NCBI RefSeq assembly: GCF_014898055.3
Contig: NW_023601104.1
Coordinates: 76,429,106 to 76,493,105, forward strand
Length of the DNA: 64,000 nucleotides
Reading direction: 5' to 3'
Source: Talpa occidentalis
Taxonomy: Eukaryota; Chordata; Mammalia; Eulipotyphla; Talpidae
Shown one piece after another: positions 11,441 through 24,885 of the stretch. How positions within the stretch are numbered: the first letter of the stretch is position 1; each line of letters starts with the position of its first letter. The translations under genes were made by a program, and so were the position numbers. The notes beneath the pieces are model-generated. The model was not told the origin of the DNA, did not search any database, and saw only the letters and a program-made list of their open reading frames with translations.

Positions 11441-12711
11441 TATTGTCATGAGTATACCCCCACTTTTTAATGAATATACTTATATTCATATTTCCTATTT
11501 TTTCCTCTTTTCCCTCTCTTTCCTCTTATTCCCCTATCATGTAACATAAGACATTGAATTTATGTCATAGTGTTTAAGTATTGTTAATTTCACATCATTG
11601 TATTTAAGTTGCAAATTATCAAAGAAAAAACATCACTCATGAGCTTATTTTCCTTTCTGGAAAAGGGATTAAATATGGGATATGGGCTATCGATATACCC
11701 ATTGCTTATAAGGGGAACCCTAACATAGGTTATAGTTCTGGGATAGATTGTATGCACCAACCAGAGACCTTAACCTGGGTCTGGAAACCAAGGGCCAGAA
11801 ACAGGTGTGTCATCATCACTTATCATGACTCCCTCTGACATCTGGGGTGTTCTGTGCTTCTGAGCTCTCCAGAGTTGAGGTCTTCATCCCCAAGGGGACA
11901 TGATTTTCCCAGGGGACAAAGTTAGCCTACCCGCATGATAAGCTGAAGATACCACCTGAGCATTTTCAGTTCCTTGTGTCCCTGCACCAGTATCAATGAG
12001 TATCAAGAAGATATAATTTGAGTCTAATCATAGTAGAAGTTAAGGTGGGGATGTAGAAAATATGTGTGGGTTCCAGGCGACCTCCATATGTTCTTCTTGG
12101 TATTTGCTAAATGGATAGAATTGGTGATCCCAGCCTTAGGAAGGGATGGTGTTTTAAAGATAAAGACCTAGGTAATGACACAGGGTTTCCATTCAAAAAC
12201 CCAATCTAAAGGTGAGGAAAACTAGAATGGATAGTGCAGAGAGAAAATACGTTTCAATTTTAGCCTCAATACTAATAGAGAATGTGCTTCAATGCAGTAA
12301 TCTCCTTCTTCAAAGGTTTTCCTATAGGAAAAGATGTCTACTAGAATCTTGGAGGAGCTGTTCCCAGAACATATATGGGAAAGTAGATCAGTGCAAAGAT
12401 TGGACTGTGGAATATCCAAATAGGCCACCCTAATCTTCCTTCAAGGAAAAGTCTTGCTGATCAGTTTCAGGGAATTACAACTAGTAGTGAGTCTATGGAT
12501 GTTAGCTCTTTGAGGTCAGCCTCAGTTGCAGAGAAATGCATCCCACATCCAGTGAAAGCTCAAGGTGAGGCTATGAAGACCCGCCCATCTTGGCCTAATT
12601 CAAGACAGGGATATTTGGTTGTTTAGCACTGCAATGTAGAAGTGTTTCTCATCTGCAAAACTGACTTTTTTTTTTCCACAATGGTTATTAGTCCATATCA
12701 AAATCTTGTAC
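11441..12711 (+). other. Sequence downstream of the ERV-L pol; possible 3' remnant, no gene
   Basis: The pol homology fades near 11440. What follows (CT-rich at 11500-11540, then unique-looking DNA) may include the 3' part of the same provirus, but I could not identify a long terminal repeat. No cellular gene is visible. Confidence 0.35.
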
Positions 12712-13325
12712 TCTACAACTGGTCCAACCACTATGGAAAGCTGAGTGGAGATTTCTCAACCTGCTAAAGATGGAGCTTCAACATGATCCAGCAATTCCAC
12801 TCCTTGGTATTTACCCAAAGGACAAAGAATCGTTAATTCAAAAGGGCACCTGCACCCCTATGTTTATAGCAGCACTATTTACAATAGCTAAGCTATTGAA
12901 ACAACGCAAATGCCCCAAAATAGATGACTGGATCAAGAAGATGTGGTACATATACACAATGGAATATTACTCAGCAGTCAAAAAAGATAACTCATGTAAT
13001 TTACAGCAACATGGATGGAGCAGGAAGGGATCATGCTCAGTGAAATAAGCCAGAAAGAAAAAGAAAAATACTGGATGGTCTCACTCATAGCAGGAATTTA
13101 GAAAACCTAAACAAGGGACCAGGAAAAAGATTAATTATAATAAAGTAAAAATTAAAATCAACAAGCAACTATAAACCAGAGACACACTACGAGGGGTGGG
13201 GATTAGGGTCAAAATAAGGGGGGGGGTCAGAATTGTATGGGGAATATAATCAAGATGAAAATGCATACATTGTGCAAAAATGAAATATGATGTAAAAAAT
13301 ATATTAAATAAATAAATAAATAAAA
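12712..13325 (+). mobile_element. L1 3' end (ORF2 C-terminus plus 3'UTR), 5'-truncated
   Basis: The 92-codon frame at 12770-13048 reads the extreme C-terminus of L1 ORF2, including [25 protein letters not shown] and [11 protein letters not shown] motifs. A 3'UTR and a (TAAA)n tail ending at 13325 follow. The sequence after the tail (aaatttgcactctaaac) resembles the 5' flank (aaatcttgtactctacaac), giving a decayed target-site duplication. Confidence 0.9.
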
Positions 13326-13921
13326 ATTTGCACTCTAAACTCTTATTAGTTAGTGCTTCTGGAGAATGCATACAATCACAACAAAGTAACTACTGAAAAT
13401 CCCTAAGAGCCTTAGGGCCAAGGAATAAAGGAAAAAGGTTGGGTTTATTAAAGTATGGATGAGGTTCTCTACAGAGCAGAGACAAGACCTCTTATGAGGA
13501 GAAGTGGCCAACTATTGTTGGTGTTTTGAGAACTCTAGGGAGAACATCTTGGAACACCAGAGCTACAACTTGGATCTCTGAGAGTGCCAGTGGCCAACTG
13601 CTGCTGTTACTTCTAAGGAAGAATGAGGGTAGTTCTAATAAAGACAACAACATTGGAACCCAAAGCCAAACATGTCTACCAGAGTGAATGGCCCCGCTTA
13701 GAATAACTTTTAGCACACAGGAAGGAAAGTAAACTCCTGGCCCCTACACATCACTTTAGGCTACTTTTACTGTGCCCAGTTCCCTGAAAGTAAACTGGTA
13801 TAACAGAAATGGGGTATGCAGTGGTATATTCCAGACATTACACCTTAGCATACAAAGGTGGGAGGTAATTTAGAAGTGATAGACAACAGCTTAAACAGAT
13901 AGCTTAAAAATATATCTTTCT
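13326..13921. other. Intergenic DNA, no gene recognised
   Basis: About 600 bp between the L1 tail and the next SINE with no recognisable gene or repeat. The minus-strand open frame at 13492-13716 has no identifiable domain. Confidence 0.5.
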
Positions 13922-14188
13922 GGGCCTCCCCAGTGGCGCAGCGGTTGAGCCCTGGGTTGCGAAGCTGCCCACAGCCTCTGCAGGACCAGTTCGATCCCTG
14001 GCTGCCAGGTGAGGGTCCCACATGGCGCGCAGACCTCTCCTGCTGCCTGCTGCTCCCCTCAGCAGTGTACTTCATTGGTCTGCCTGTTCTGTTCTCCGCT
14101 CTGACTTGGGTGAATTCTCTCACCTCCCGTGCTTCTTGACTGTACCCAGTGCTTGTATAAATAAATAAATAAATCTTAAAAAAAAAAT
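13922..14188 (+). mobile_element. tRNA-derived SINE, plus strand
   Basis: GGGCCTCCCCAGTGGCGCAG starts at 13922, the box-B-like CAGTTCGATCCC lies at about 13986, and the (TAAA)n-TC-TTAAAAA tail ends near 14188. No convincing target-site duplication was found. It lies 195 bp from the stop codon of the ADAM20 relic. Confidence 0.9.
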
Positions 14189-14383
14189 AGACAACTTCCA
14201 GAGAAAAGGAACTTTTAATACTCCTTAAGATATTAAAGAGTAAGAAAGAACATTCTAGGAATCCCTTAGGTGTAATACTAATGCTTATGATTCTCACATG
14301 AGGGATCCTTAAAATTTCCTTTGAACACTTAAGATACCCCAAGCCTTCTCTACTGATAAATGGAATGTTAAGATTTTTTTTTT

Positions 14384-15027
<644 letters not shown>

Positions 15028-15975
15028 CACCACTCATCATCATGCATACCCAAATTATAGATTCAACCCAACTTTTCATATGGCTGGTGAGCAAGCTTTA
15101 TTCTCTAGAGAAAATTGGATTGAGGAGCTTAAACCTACAGTCAGTTCATTAAAATGTTCAAAGGACCACAATTTGAATGGACTTACACCATTCCTATTGA
15201 AAAGATACATTTATCTGAAGTAAAAGCTAATTTTGCTCATTCACTCACTTTCAATGAAAGCTGTCAATGATATGCTTAATATTTGAAAGCAAAAGTTAAA
15301 ACAAATGTGGACTCACATTTGAACACACTGGTAGACTGAATCTTCTCAATAAGAACACAAATAATGGGATCAACAGCATAGCACATGAGAAATAGTCTTA
15401 ACCGTATGATGTGAAGAATACCTGTATCCATGTGAGGACTTTTCCAGAACCACTGGAGGGCTATTAAATCCCACAAGAGAAAAACTGCAATCAACAGATG
15501 AAACGTCTTAGGGAAAGTATCTCTGAAACAGGTGAAATTTCTAATTCCCAGGTTTCCTCTCCATGTCTCTAGTCACATTATCTTTGGTATTTGCCAGTGA
15601 CTTGGCATTATTAAGATGGAAATGCAAGACAAGTGTTATAAATAGGAAAATAACCTGTATTGAACTTTGTCAGAAAATGTGGTCATAACAGAAAAGTTTA
15701 TTGCCAAGAATCTTTGAGAAATCCAGTCTTTATCATCCTTACATTGTACCAAAGACAATGTTCCTGAAGGAACATAGTATTATCATTAATTTTATGAACT
15801 AGTGTCACTCCAAAGCCCTTCCTTTCTAACATTAATGGCACATCAAGCAGTGTCAGAATCTTCTTCAGCATCAGTCACTATCTCTGCCTTCTATTTCTAA
15901 CAGCTATCTCAAATTCCTCAAAATCCTATCTTACCATGACTCCACTCACTGTTAGTCATACCCTAATTCAGTGTT
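15028..15975. other. Intergenic DNA upstream of the ADAM20 relic; no further exon seen
   Basis: I compared the 60 bp beyond the relic with the corresponding ADAM21 region and saw no similarity, so the 5' two thirds have been deleted or replaced. A 72-codon minus-strand frame at 15276-15494 is hydrophobic but not recognisable. Confidence 0.5.
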
Positions 15976-16235
15976 GTTGTTTTTTAAGATTTATGCATAC
16001 AAGAACTGGGGTACAGGCCAGAGGTGCGAGGGGTGAGATGATTCACCAGAGACAGAATGGGGAGTAGAACAGGCAGATTGACTGAAATACACTGCTGCGG
16101 GGAGCAGCGGGAGAGACAGGAGATGTCTGCTGCGCCATGTGGGTCAGCTCCCTGGCCAGGGATCGAACTCATGCTGCAGTGGCTGCCAATCTTCATAGTG
16201 CTGTGTCTTAATCCCTTGCATCACCAGGGAGGCCC
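15976..16235 (-). mobile_element. tRNA-derived SINE, older copy, minus strand
   Basis: Head at 16235, tail-side T-run at 15977. The duplication CCTAATTCAGTGTT occurs on both sides. Divergence from the young consensus, including changes in the box B region, indicates an older insertion. Confidence 0.88.
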
Positions 16236-18014
16236 CCTAATTCAGTGTTTGTTAAACTTAGGTCACAAACTATTCAGGATCATGAAATCCATTTAATGGG
16301 CCACAACAAAATGAAAGAACACAGTAAATATCAGAGCTTCCTATAGAAGCTGAGCTACTAATGTCAGCACAGAAGCTGCAGTGGCATTCTGCTGATACTT
16401 GTTAAGCTAATTATCAACTATTCTCTAGCTAATTATCAACTATTTTCTTAGCTTCAAGTGTATATATTTATACAATGGGTCAACTATTTTCTTAGCTTCA
16501 AATGTATATATTTACACAATGGTCTGTCATGCTGGAGCTGAGACTCTGTATGGTGTATGTTTTCATTGCTAGCTGGTTTCCTTTCCCAAGAAGGCCACCA
16601 AAGGGAGAATAAAAGGCAAAAGGAGAGACAATGGAGTTGTTACTGTTATAGGGCAAGGAAGAGGGGCAGCCCAAACCCCGCAAACCTGCCTATTCTAAAT
16701 GGGTTCTGCCATCCGCTGCATCAACACAAAACATATGAGACTTTAATGGGAAGGAACTTTAATAAAACTAGGAAACAATACAGGTAAGGCAAAGAGTCTA
16801 GTTCCTAAATCAAGAACCCAAAGTTACCCGTCCCCTCGTGGGTAAAAGTCCATCCAAATGGGATTGGCCCAGAGAAAGGCCCCAAAGCCTGCCACAAGTC
16901 TAAAGCACCTTCCAGTGGGGACCCACAGAAAAGGGTCAGAAACAACCAAACAAGCCCGGAAGGAAAAGAGCAAAATCAACATTAAGATAAAAGCTGCCAC
17001 TGTCACCTCCCCATGGGTCTCACCCACATCTGTGTCACCCAGTCCACGACCAAAAGACAAGCGCAGTTTCTTCATGTGTCTCCTGGCTCCATCCTGCTTC
17101 CTTCCTCAGTCTCTTCTGCAGCTTCTCCTCTTCCTGCTCAGCTCCACCCTCCCTTGGGTGGGGCAGGAAACCTCCCCCTTTCCTGGGGACCACCCTGTTA
17201 CATTACTACTGATTTGCCTGTTCTTACTTTCTATGAATCCCCAGCAGTGGTGCCTGCTGTGATGAGTTGGCCACCACATTCCCAGAACCAACTCCAACCA
17301 GTCCTATCAAAGGTATGAGGACCAGCAGGACAGTGTGCCCTCCTCAGAAGTCTAAGAGTACGATGTACAGAACAACCTTCCAATAGTTGAGCAACACATA
17401 CCAATCAGTGTCCCTTTCTCAGATGTTTCACACCACACCAGAAAACACCTTGATACAAGCCCCGTGAGTGTAGAACCTCTCTCTCCGAGAGCTGAGTCAG
17501 TTTTGGAGGACCTTCTTCCAAGTCCCTAAGGAACCAGTACCAGCTCGGCATCACCTTATAAGAAATATAGCTATCAGCTCCACTGTATTCCTTTCTTGAG
17601 TTCCTAAATTACCAGCAACACCTGGGTCATGCCCTCTCTTCTACAGTCCAGAACCAAGTCTATAATGCCTAAAAGTGTCTAGATTTTGGTAATTCCAACC
17701 TCTTCCCTTTATTCCCACACTGTTAGGGGTACAGCACCATCTGGAAACTCATACCTCTGTATACCTCAGTGTTCCCTTTTCAGGCCTCTAACACCTTTTC
17801 AAGATTCCCTGAATTAATTTATCTTGGTAGGTTTCTCTTTTCTGCACTAGATCTTGACTGACATAGGACTGGGTATGAAGTGTGTTGCCAAGAGAGACCG
17901 ACAGAATGGGACTCTGGGATTGGTTTGGGTATGTGTGTGGCTTTAGTACACTGCTGAATTCCTGCCCAATGGGGAATGGGCATGTAGTAACATCACAATT
18001 CATTAAATTACCAC
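16236..18014. other. Intergenic DNA, no gene recognised
   Basis: A short tandem-like repetition occurs at 16405-16520 (two copies of a 'caactattttcttagcttcaa' type segment about 55 bp apart). Overlapping open frames of up to 134 codons at 16.8-17.3 kb are GC-richer than their surroundings and lack recognisable domains. They could be part of a solo LTR or another repeat. Confidence 0.4.
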
Positions 18015-18305
18015 CTAGTTTTTTTTTTTTTTTTGAAGATCTATTTATTTATTTATTTATTTATTTATACAAGCACTGGGTACAGTCAGAAGCGCGGGAG
18101 GGCGAGAGAATTCACCAGAGCCAAAGCGGGGAACAGAACAGGCAGACTGATGAAATACACTGCTAGGGGGAGCAGCAGGCACAGCAGGAGAGGTCTGTGT
18201 GCCATGTGGGACCCTCGCCAGTGGCCGGGGATCGAACTGGCACTGCAGAGGCTGAGGGCAGCTTTGCAGCCCAGAGCTCAACCTCTGCGCCACCAGGGGA
18301 GGCCC
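18015..18305 (-). mobile_element. tRNA-derived SINE, minus strand
   Basis: Head at 18305; on the plus strand the tail reads as (TTTA)6 after a T-run. The target-site duplication TACCACCTAGT is present at 18010-18020 and again after the head. Confidence 0.92.
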
Positions 18306-19763
18306 TACCACCTAGTGTTAATTGTGATGAAGTGCCCTGTAGAAGCAAGGGGGGCGATGGGGGAACCAAGGGAGAGCTATGGTGATAAATATAAATGCCT
18401 CAGTGATTAAGGAGCAGGATGGTCATACTGAATTCTACTGGAGATTTTGCACAATGAAGCTCAAGGATCTAAATTCTCAGCTCAGAGAACTGATAATAGT
18501 GGACCTAAAAGAATCTCTCATTTGTTTTAGCCACAGGACACATTCCACTGAAAATTAAAATTTAATTGTAGAGTTTACATAAAGAATCACAATATATAAT
18601 AAATACACAGATTTGCCAAGACTCTAGTGGGAAAATTAAGACAATGATTGGAAAGGGAAAAACCTTATCCTGTGAAAAAAGGAATTCATTGATTCTGAGT
18701 ATCTAGATCCTCCCATTTATCCCACAAATCTCCTCTACTTAGAGAGAACCCAGACTTCTCCTGTCTGAAAATTCCAGACTGAGAAGTCTACTACAGTCTA
18801 TTACAGGTCTCATGACCAGTAATCTCAAGCAGGGAAGTTATCCTGCATAGGGATGCCTTGCTTTCTCAAGACAGACTCCTTCCACTCTGTTGTTTGTACA
18901 CAGAAATCAGAATCTAAGTTCAACATCTGAAACTAGAAGAACTTCTCTACTCCAAAATAATTGCAATATTTTAATGATTTATATTGGAAAACAAGCCATA
19001 TTAATAGCAAAAAAGGATGAAGTACTTAGAGATTTAAAAACTCTATTTAATCATAAATTCAATAGGCATTTGTATTTACTAATAAAACACATGAAGCAAA
19101 CATAAAAGATTCAAGAGGAGAAACAGAAAAATCCAAACTCTACTTGTAGATATAATATACTTCTCTCAACTGACAGATGAAGCAAAAAATATATATATAA
19201 GAGGAAACAGATTTAAACAAGGTTAATCAAATGAACCTGACACATATAAAATACTACCCAATAATTGCAGAATACTTATTAGGCTCAAATACACATGAAA
19301 TAATTACCAAAATATATGATATCCACTGTCATAAAGGAAGTCTCAACAAATGGTAAAAAACAAAAAATATATAATGTATGTTCTTTATTAGCTGCAGATT
19401 TTGAAAAAAATTATATAAAGGAAAAAGAGCTGGGAAATAGACATTTGCTTAAAATTAAAGAGCAGCAAGAACAACAGACTGGATAATAGTATCATGAGTT
19501 TGATTTTGATAATCATATTGTGCGCATCAAAGAAATGTCCTTGATTTTAGAAAATGCTCATGAAAGCAAGTGACTCTTAACCCAAAAAAAAGTTGTATTA
19601 TATATGTATGTTATACATACAGACAAATGTGCATGTATACACAGAGAAACAGCAACTGACAGCAAGAGTTAGGGATAGAAAAATTAAAGGAAATAATAGA
19701 TACAGAAAGTTTATTCTGTGGAGAATCTGCACAAAAGGTATATATGTAGGAACCTTTGTACTA
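18306..19763. other. Intergenic AT-rich DNA, no gene recognised
   Basis: No domain-bearing open frame and no structured RNA gene. A-rich stretches at 18900-19500 may be remains of old L1 sequence but carry no readable ORF2 motif. Confidence 0.45.
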
Positions 19764-20020
19764 TTTTTTTTTAAAGATTTATTTATTTATACAAGCACTG
19801 GGTACAGTCAGAAGTGCGGGAGGGTGAGAGAATTCACCAGAGCCAGAGCGGGGAGCAGAGCAGGCAGAAGGACCGAAGTACACTGCTGAGGGGAGCAGCG
19901 GGAGGCAGGAGAGGTCTGAGCGCCATGTGGGACCCTCCTCCGGTGGCCTGGGAGCAGCCGGGGATCAAACCTGGCAGCTTCACAACCCAGCGCTCAACCG
20001 CTGCGCCACCGGGGAGGCCC
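19764..20020 (-). mobile_element. tRNA-derived SINE, young type, minus strand
   Basis: Head at 20020, tail at 19764. The duplication CCTTTGTACTATTTTT flanks it almost perfectly. About 25 bp between box B and the A-box side is missing compared with the copy at 2.7 kb. Confidence 0.92.
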
Positions 20021-20841
20021 CCTTTGTACTATTTTTGTAACTTTTCTGTAACCTGAAATTATGTCAAAATGAAAAGCTAAAAGAAAAATGTCACATAATC
20101 TAGAAAACCAGGCTTTATAAATGCAAAAAGCAAAGGTGAGAGATTGTTCAATAACTTAATAAAATATATATATTTTGCTGCTTTAATTAGCACTAAGAAT
20201 GAAAACAATAGTCAGTGGTAGCAAGATTGTAGAGAACTTGGGATCTTCATACTTAGCTGTTGAGTAAATTGGTCCAGATCTTTTAGGAGAAACAACTTGG
20301 CAACACAGACTAAGAGCAAAAATATGTGCAGACTGCAGTGATTGTACTACTAGACTCTAAGGAAGTATTAAGCATTGAAAAGTCACTATCACAACTATAA
20401 TCACTACACCTTATTTAAAATAATGCAAGTTGAGAAAATTCTGAACATAACATGGGATCATTTAAAAAAACAATCACAAAAATTATTTAGCCGCTAAAAT
20501 AAATAGTCTATAAAGACTAAGTAAAACTGGAATGTGCTTATAAACAGACATAATAATATGATGAGAGTAAAATTATGTGAACAGAACAACTATAAGCTAA
20601 TACACACGGGGAAAAAATTCACAACACGTATGAGTATATAAAGGATGACAGCATTGGTTTTCCCTTTTATCTTTCAAAATGTTAGTAACTAGCACAATTT
20701 ATACCAAGGAACATGCAAATAAAAGAAAATAAACTTAAGTTATTACTTTAACAATCCTGTCTGTTTACAAAATGCATCTAGAAATAATTCAGAGAGACAT
20801 GAGGGAGAAAAAGCCATGATAAAGTAATTTATACAAATAAA
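20021..20841. other. Intergenic DNA downstream of MED6
   Basis: AT-rich sequence with an old L1-like composition (for example 20200-20720) but no readable protein motif. It separates the ADAM cluster from the 3' end of MED6. Confidence 0.4.
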
Positions 20842-20847
20842 TTTATT
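20842..20847 (-). terminator. MED6: MED6 poly(A) signal
   Basis: TTTATT on the plus strand is AATAAA in MED6 orientation, about 260 bp after the MED6 stop codon. A short 3'UTR of this size is plausible. A cleavage site would lie near 20825. Confidence 0.6.
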
Positions 20848-21107
20848 TTTTTTAATGTATAAGGTACACATATGATTGAGGAAGTTGCGCGAGTTCAGTA
20901 GGGGGAAGATCACAAAGGAAAGGATACATCAAAAATATTCATATGGAAAGCATGAAGATCCGTTCATCTTTCCTTAAAGAACAAGTACAACATTCTATAC
21001 AAATGAGAGGATTGTGACAAAGAATTTTAAAGTTCAAGAGCATGTCACAGTAATGAGGTATAATAAAGGACAGGAAGAGTCTTACAGGTTTCTCTCTCGT
21101 CCAACAC

Positions 21108-21238
21108 TCACTGAAGTCTCATTCGTTTTTCAGGAGGGCCTTTAGTGCTCACTGTCTGTTGGACATTCTTGGTGGCCTCCTTCTCCTCAGATTTTACAGT
21201 TTCTGGTATAGGTTCGGCTTCTTTCTTTGTCTGATCCA
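21108..21238 (-). CDS. MED6: MED6 coding exon 8 (C-terminus)
   Basis: The acceptor is ...GTCAAG|TGGATC. It encodes the charged tail from [10 protein letters not shown] to PPEKRMRLQ and stops at TGA 21108-21110. This acidic then basic tail is typical of vertebrate MED6. Confidence 0.95.
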
Positions 21239-24200
21239 CTTGACATCAAAAGCAGATATTGTTTGGAGGTTGGCGGTGGAGGAATGACCAATGTAGACAA
21301 CAATTAATGTGAATGGTTCTGATTCTCAAATTTAGTTAGAACTGCTTGTCTCAAGTTCTAATTTATCTGTTTCAGGCCAATGTATAAGAATCTACTTATA
21401 AACCTAAAAACCTGATTATCCATGCAAATCTGACACTACACAAAAACACATGGCATTTAAATAAGCCATTATATACAAACAAGACATGTAATTATTCTGT
21501 ACCAGTTCAACAGTTTAATACCTATTTTCAATAGTGTAACAGACCTTTTCACACTGATATCTGAACTAAAAACAACCTCAAATCATCTCATTTTCTCCTA
21601 CCTTCTCAATGCCATTTCTTCCTAATTCATGTTTTTAATAATAATACACTATTATAAAAGCATCATTCTTGACAATTTAGCATATCTGGGAGAGAGAGGT
21701 AAGGGGTAACAAACTACAATGAAAGTCTCAAAGGACAAAATGCCCATAACTCATCTCGATGCTACAGTTTCTACCGTGTTAAGTAATTTATTTATTTGGT
21801 TTTCTTTCAAGTTTAGTAAGAATATCAGAGGAACCATACCTGGGACAGGCTTTTCTCCAGACTTTTGCTGTAATTTAAATTTAAAAAGTGGGGAGACGGG
21901 GGAGAAGAAAACAAGACAGGTTAGCAAGTTTTCTTCCTTCTTGAGTCCATAATTCTAATTAAAATTACACCTTCATTCAAATTACACTTAATACAAATTA
22001 TAAATGACTTCATGAAAAGGAACTACTATTCCTGTACCATTATAAAGTTATCATTTGCACTCCAGAAAAGACACAAATCTAAAACTAGAACAAAAGAGTC
22101 AAACATTGAAAACCCTTGAGCTTCTACAAAGCCCTCTGCCTCTGTACCTGAGCTACACTGCTTTACAAAAAGTAAAGTAAAATCAAATGGGAGAGAATAA
22201 TGGAGACTTTTAAGATTCTAGAGGCACATTTGTTTAGGGAATATGAGCTATAAGAACGTATAACCAAGTTTAGATGAATCCTCAACTTTTAAAGTTGTAA
22301 CGTGTGGGATGTAAAGAAACGAAGTATTCTGCTGTGAATATAAGGTTTCTAGTGAGTAAAATTATACTACAGGAAAAAATGGGGAGATTAGCAGTCAGGA
22401 ACAAGGTGAGATCCTCCATTCTCTACACCCAATCTTTCACTTGGTTGGACCCTACTGTCTCATTCCAAACTTAAATGCTTTAAAACACGTGTTCTCTCCT
22501 CCTCTCCCAAGGTTTATAACCTGCTCCTGATCTTCAGCCAATGACTTATCCTCCATGTTAAAAAAAAAAACCCAAGTTCCCATTCATCTACCTCCCTCCA
22601 AATTTATACCTTTACAAACACACACACACCTTATTCCCTGTCATCTCAGAAGAAAAGCGCTCTCCCACCCCCAGACCCCATGTCTTCTTGTCTATTGCTA
22701 TGACTAAAGACTACAAGATTTTGTTATCACCTGTTCCAGATTACTGCTGCCAACTGCCTACTAGCCCACTCCAATCTCAAGTTCTAGGAACCATTACATT
22801 TAATAATAAAAAAATACTATTCTCGGGCCTCCCTGGTGCTCAGGAGGTTAAACACCGCACTCTGAAGCAATCCACAGCCTCTGCAGCACAAGTTCAATCC
22901 CTGGGCCAGCCAGGGAGCAACCCACATGGCGGCGCAGCAGAGACCTCTCCTGTCTCGCCCGCTGCTCCCCTCAGCAATGTGTTTCGGTCAATCTGCCGAT
23001 TCAGTTCCCCACTCTGTCTCTAGTGAGTCCTCTCACCCCCTGCACCTCTGGCCTGTACCCCAGTTCTTGTATGCATAAATAAATAAATCTTTAAAAAACA
23101 AAACAAAACATACTATTCTCTATTGTGCAGAAAAGGTTAACACAGGAGGTCTGACACTGCTATCCTTAGAAAGGTCAGTCTGCAAAACTGGTCACTGGCT
23201 ACAGACTAGTACTTGGATTCTGGGAGGGTTTCCACTACTCCCTTAGCAGGTAATGGAGGCTCGCTGTGCCTAGATTACTTGTACAAATAATGCCGTTTAT
23301 GCTGACTGTCTGCTTTTCTTTAGGGAATGTGGAAAATGGGCATATGCTAGATAAAGGGTACCACCGTGATGAACCCTCCTATGCCCCCAAAACATATGAG
23401 CACCATAAGTCATTAAAGGACTTCCTTGGGCAGAAATTTCACATGCATATTGCTGCATTTTTATTGCTGAGAAAAAAGAGCCTTGTGTGAGCCCTCATGG
23501 CAAGGTATGAGTGTAAGTCTGTACATGGATTCCCTCTTGCCTCCTCGTGTGTCTTCTCTCCTTCTACGGAGCTGTATATCCTTATTATGTCACTAATAAA
23601 TCCTGCCAATCCTTCAAGCAAATCCCAGTACAGTGGGAGGCATGGGAACCCTAAACATAGCCACATTAACACATATTTTATGAATAAATTAGGACTTAAA
23701 CATGTGTAAAAGTAATTTAGGAAAATAAATTTTTCTTTTAAAACAATGGTAGAACACTGATGAAGTAAAAAATTGAGAGGAACTATTCTCATGTGTTAAC
23801 ACTAACCATTTGAACTATATTGGCAAAGGAACTGTATATGGACATTGGATAATGTCATTACCTACTGATGCTTACTGTCTCATCCTTTTTAGTGAATAAT
23901 GCCAGACAATCTAGCAGGATGTGGCTTGAGATGGGAAAAAAAATGATGGCACCGTTCTGACAAAATGTAGTCAGGTAGTCTTGGGATAAGCCTAGCAGAA
24001 ATGATATCCTATAATGTTCTAGTAACTTCTGAAAATAGCCCAGCAAAGACATTCATCATAAAATGTTCTGAGGGCCTGAATTTCCATCACATTAGTATTA
24101 GTGTAACTTTCAGTAATAACAAGAATTAAAACATGAAAAAAGGAGCTTCAAACAAGCAGGCAGAAGTCGCAAGCTACAAATGATTCTGGCAGACACAATG

Positions 24201-24843
24201 GGTAAACAAGGAGTTCACAGGAGATTTCAGATCTATTTTTTTCCCTTGATCTGAGAGAAACACTATGAGTACAAGGAACAAAGTACTATTAACAGTTCTA
24301 AAGAAAGTCATCCTTCCCTAGTTGAGTTACACATAGTTTGATGTACTCTATCTTTAGAAATTAGTTTTTGGACCTTGTATGACTAAAAGAAAGTGCACTT
24401 TTAGAAAATAACAAGCATGACTACGCTAAGCCTTCAAAAGAAAAATCTAAAATTCTCAAGGAAATAATATGAAGTCTGCAACCTGCTTCAAAATAATTGT
24501 GAAGAAGGGGGAGAAGATATAAAACAAGATTGGCCATGTATGATAATTGTGGAAGCAAGACAATGGTCCATGAGGGTTTCACTTTAAATTATTTGCTCTA
24601 TTTTTACTTTTGGTATGTTTTTAAATTCCCATAATGTTCTATAAGACAAAGATTTTGTTTTGTTTTATTAAGATACATTGTCCAGTTTAGTTCACCAGTA
24701 CAGGACAGCAAATGTGATTCAAGGCAGGAGCCCTTGTCAGAAAAAAAAGGAGTAGTCATTCAGCAGGACTACCTCACAACCCAACAGAATGTAAACTACT
24801 GAATGTTCTGGAGGAGGTTGGTCAATAAAATAGAACCCTTAGC

Positions 24844-24885
<42 letters not shown>

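Noticed and set aside
13135..13371. Minus-strand 78-codon hydrophobic frame
   Set aside because: It is the reverse strand of the L1 3'UTR and tail.
15276..15494. 72-codon minus-strand hydrophobic frame resembling a transmembrane segment
   Set aside because: No recognised family, no extension beyond one short frame, and no splice or promoter context. Chance is as likely.
16824..17262. Overlapping frames on both strands (83 and 134 codons) in a GC-richer island
   Set aside because: No domain, no homology I recognise and no exon borders. More likely part of an old LTR or other repeat.
23265..23620. Possible solo LTR in MED6 intron 6
   Set aside because: A polyadenylation-like region is present, but I found no matching TG...CA ends or target-site duplication, so it is not listed as a feature.
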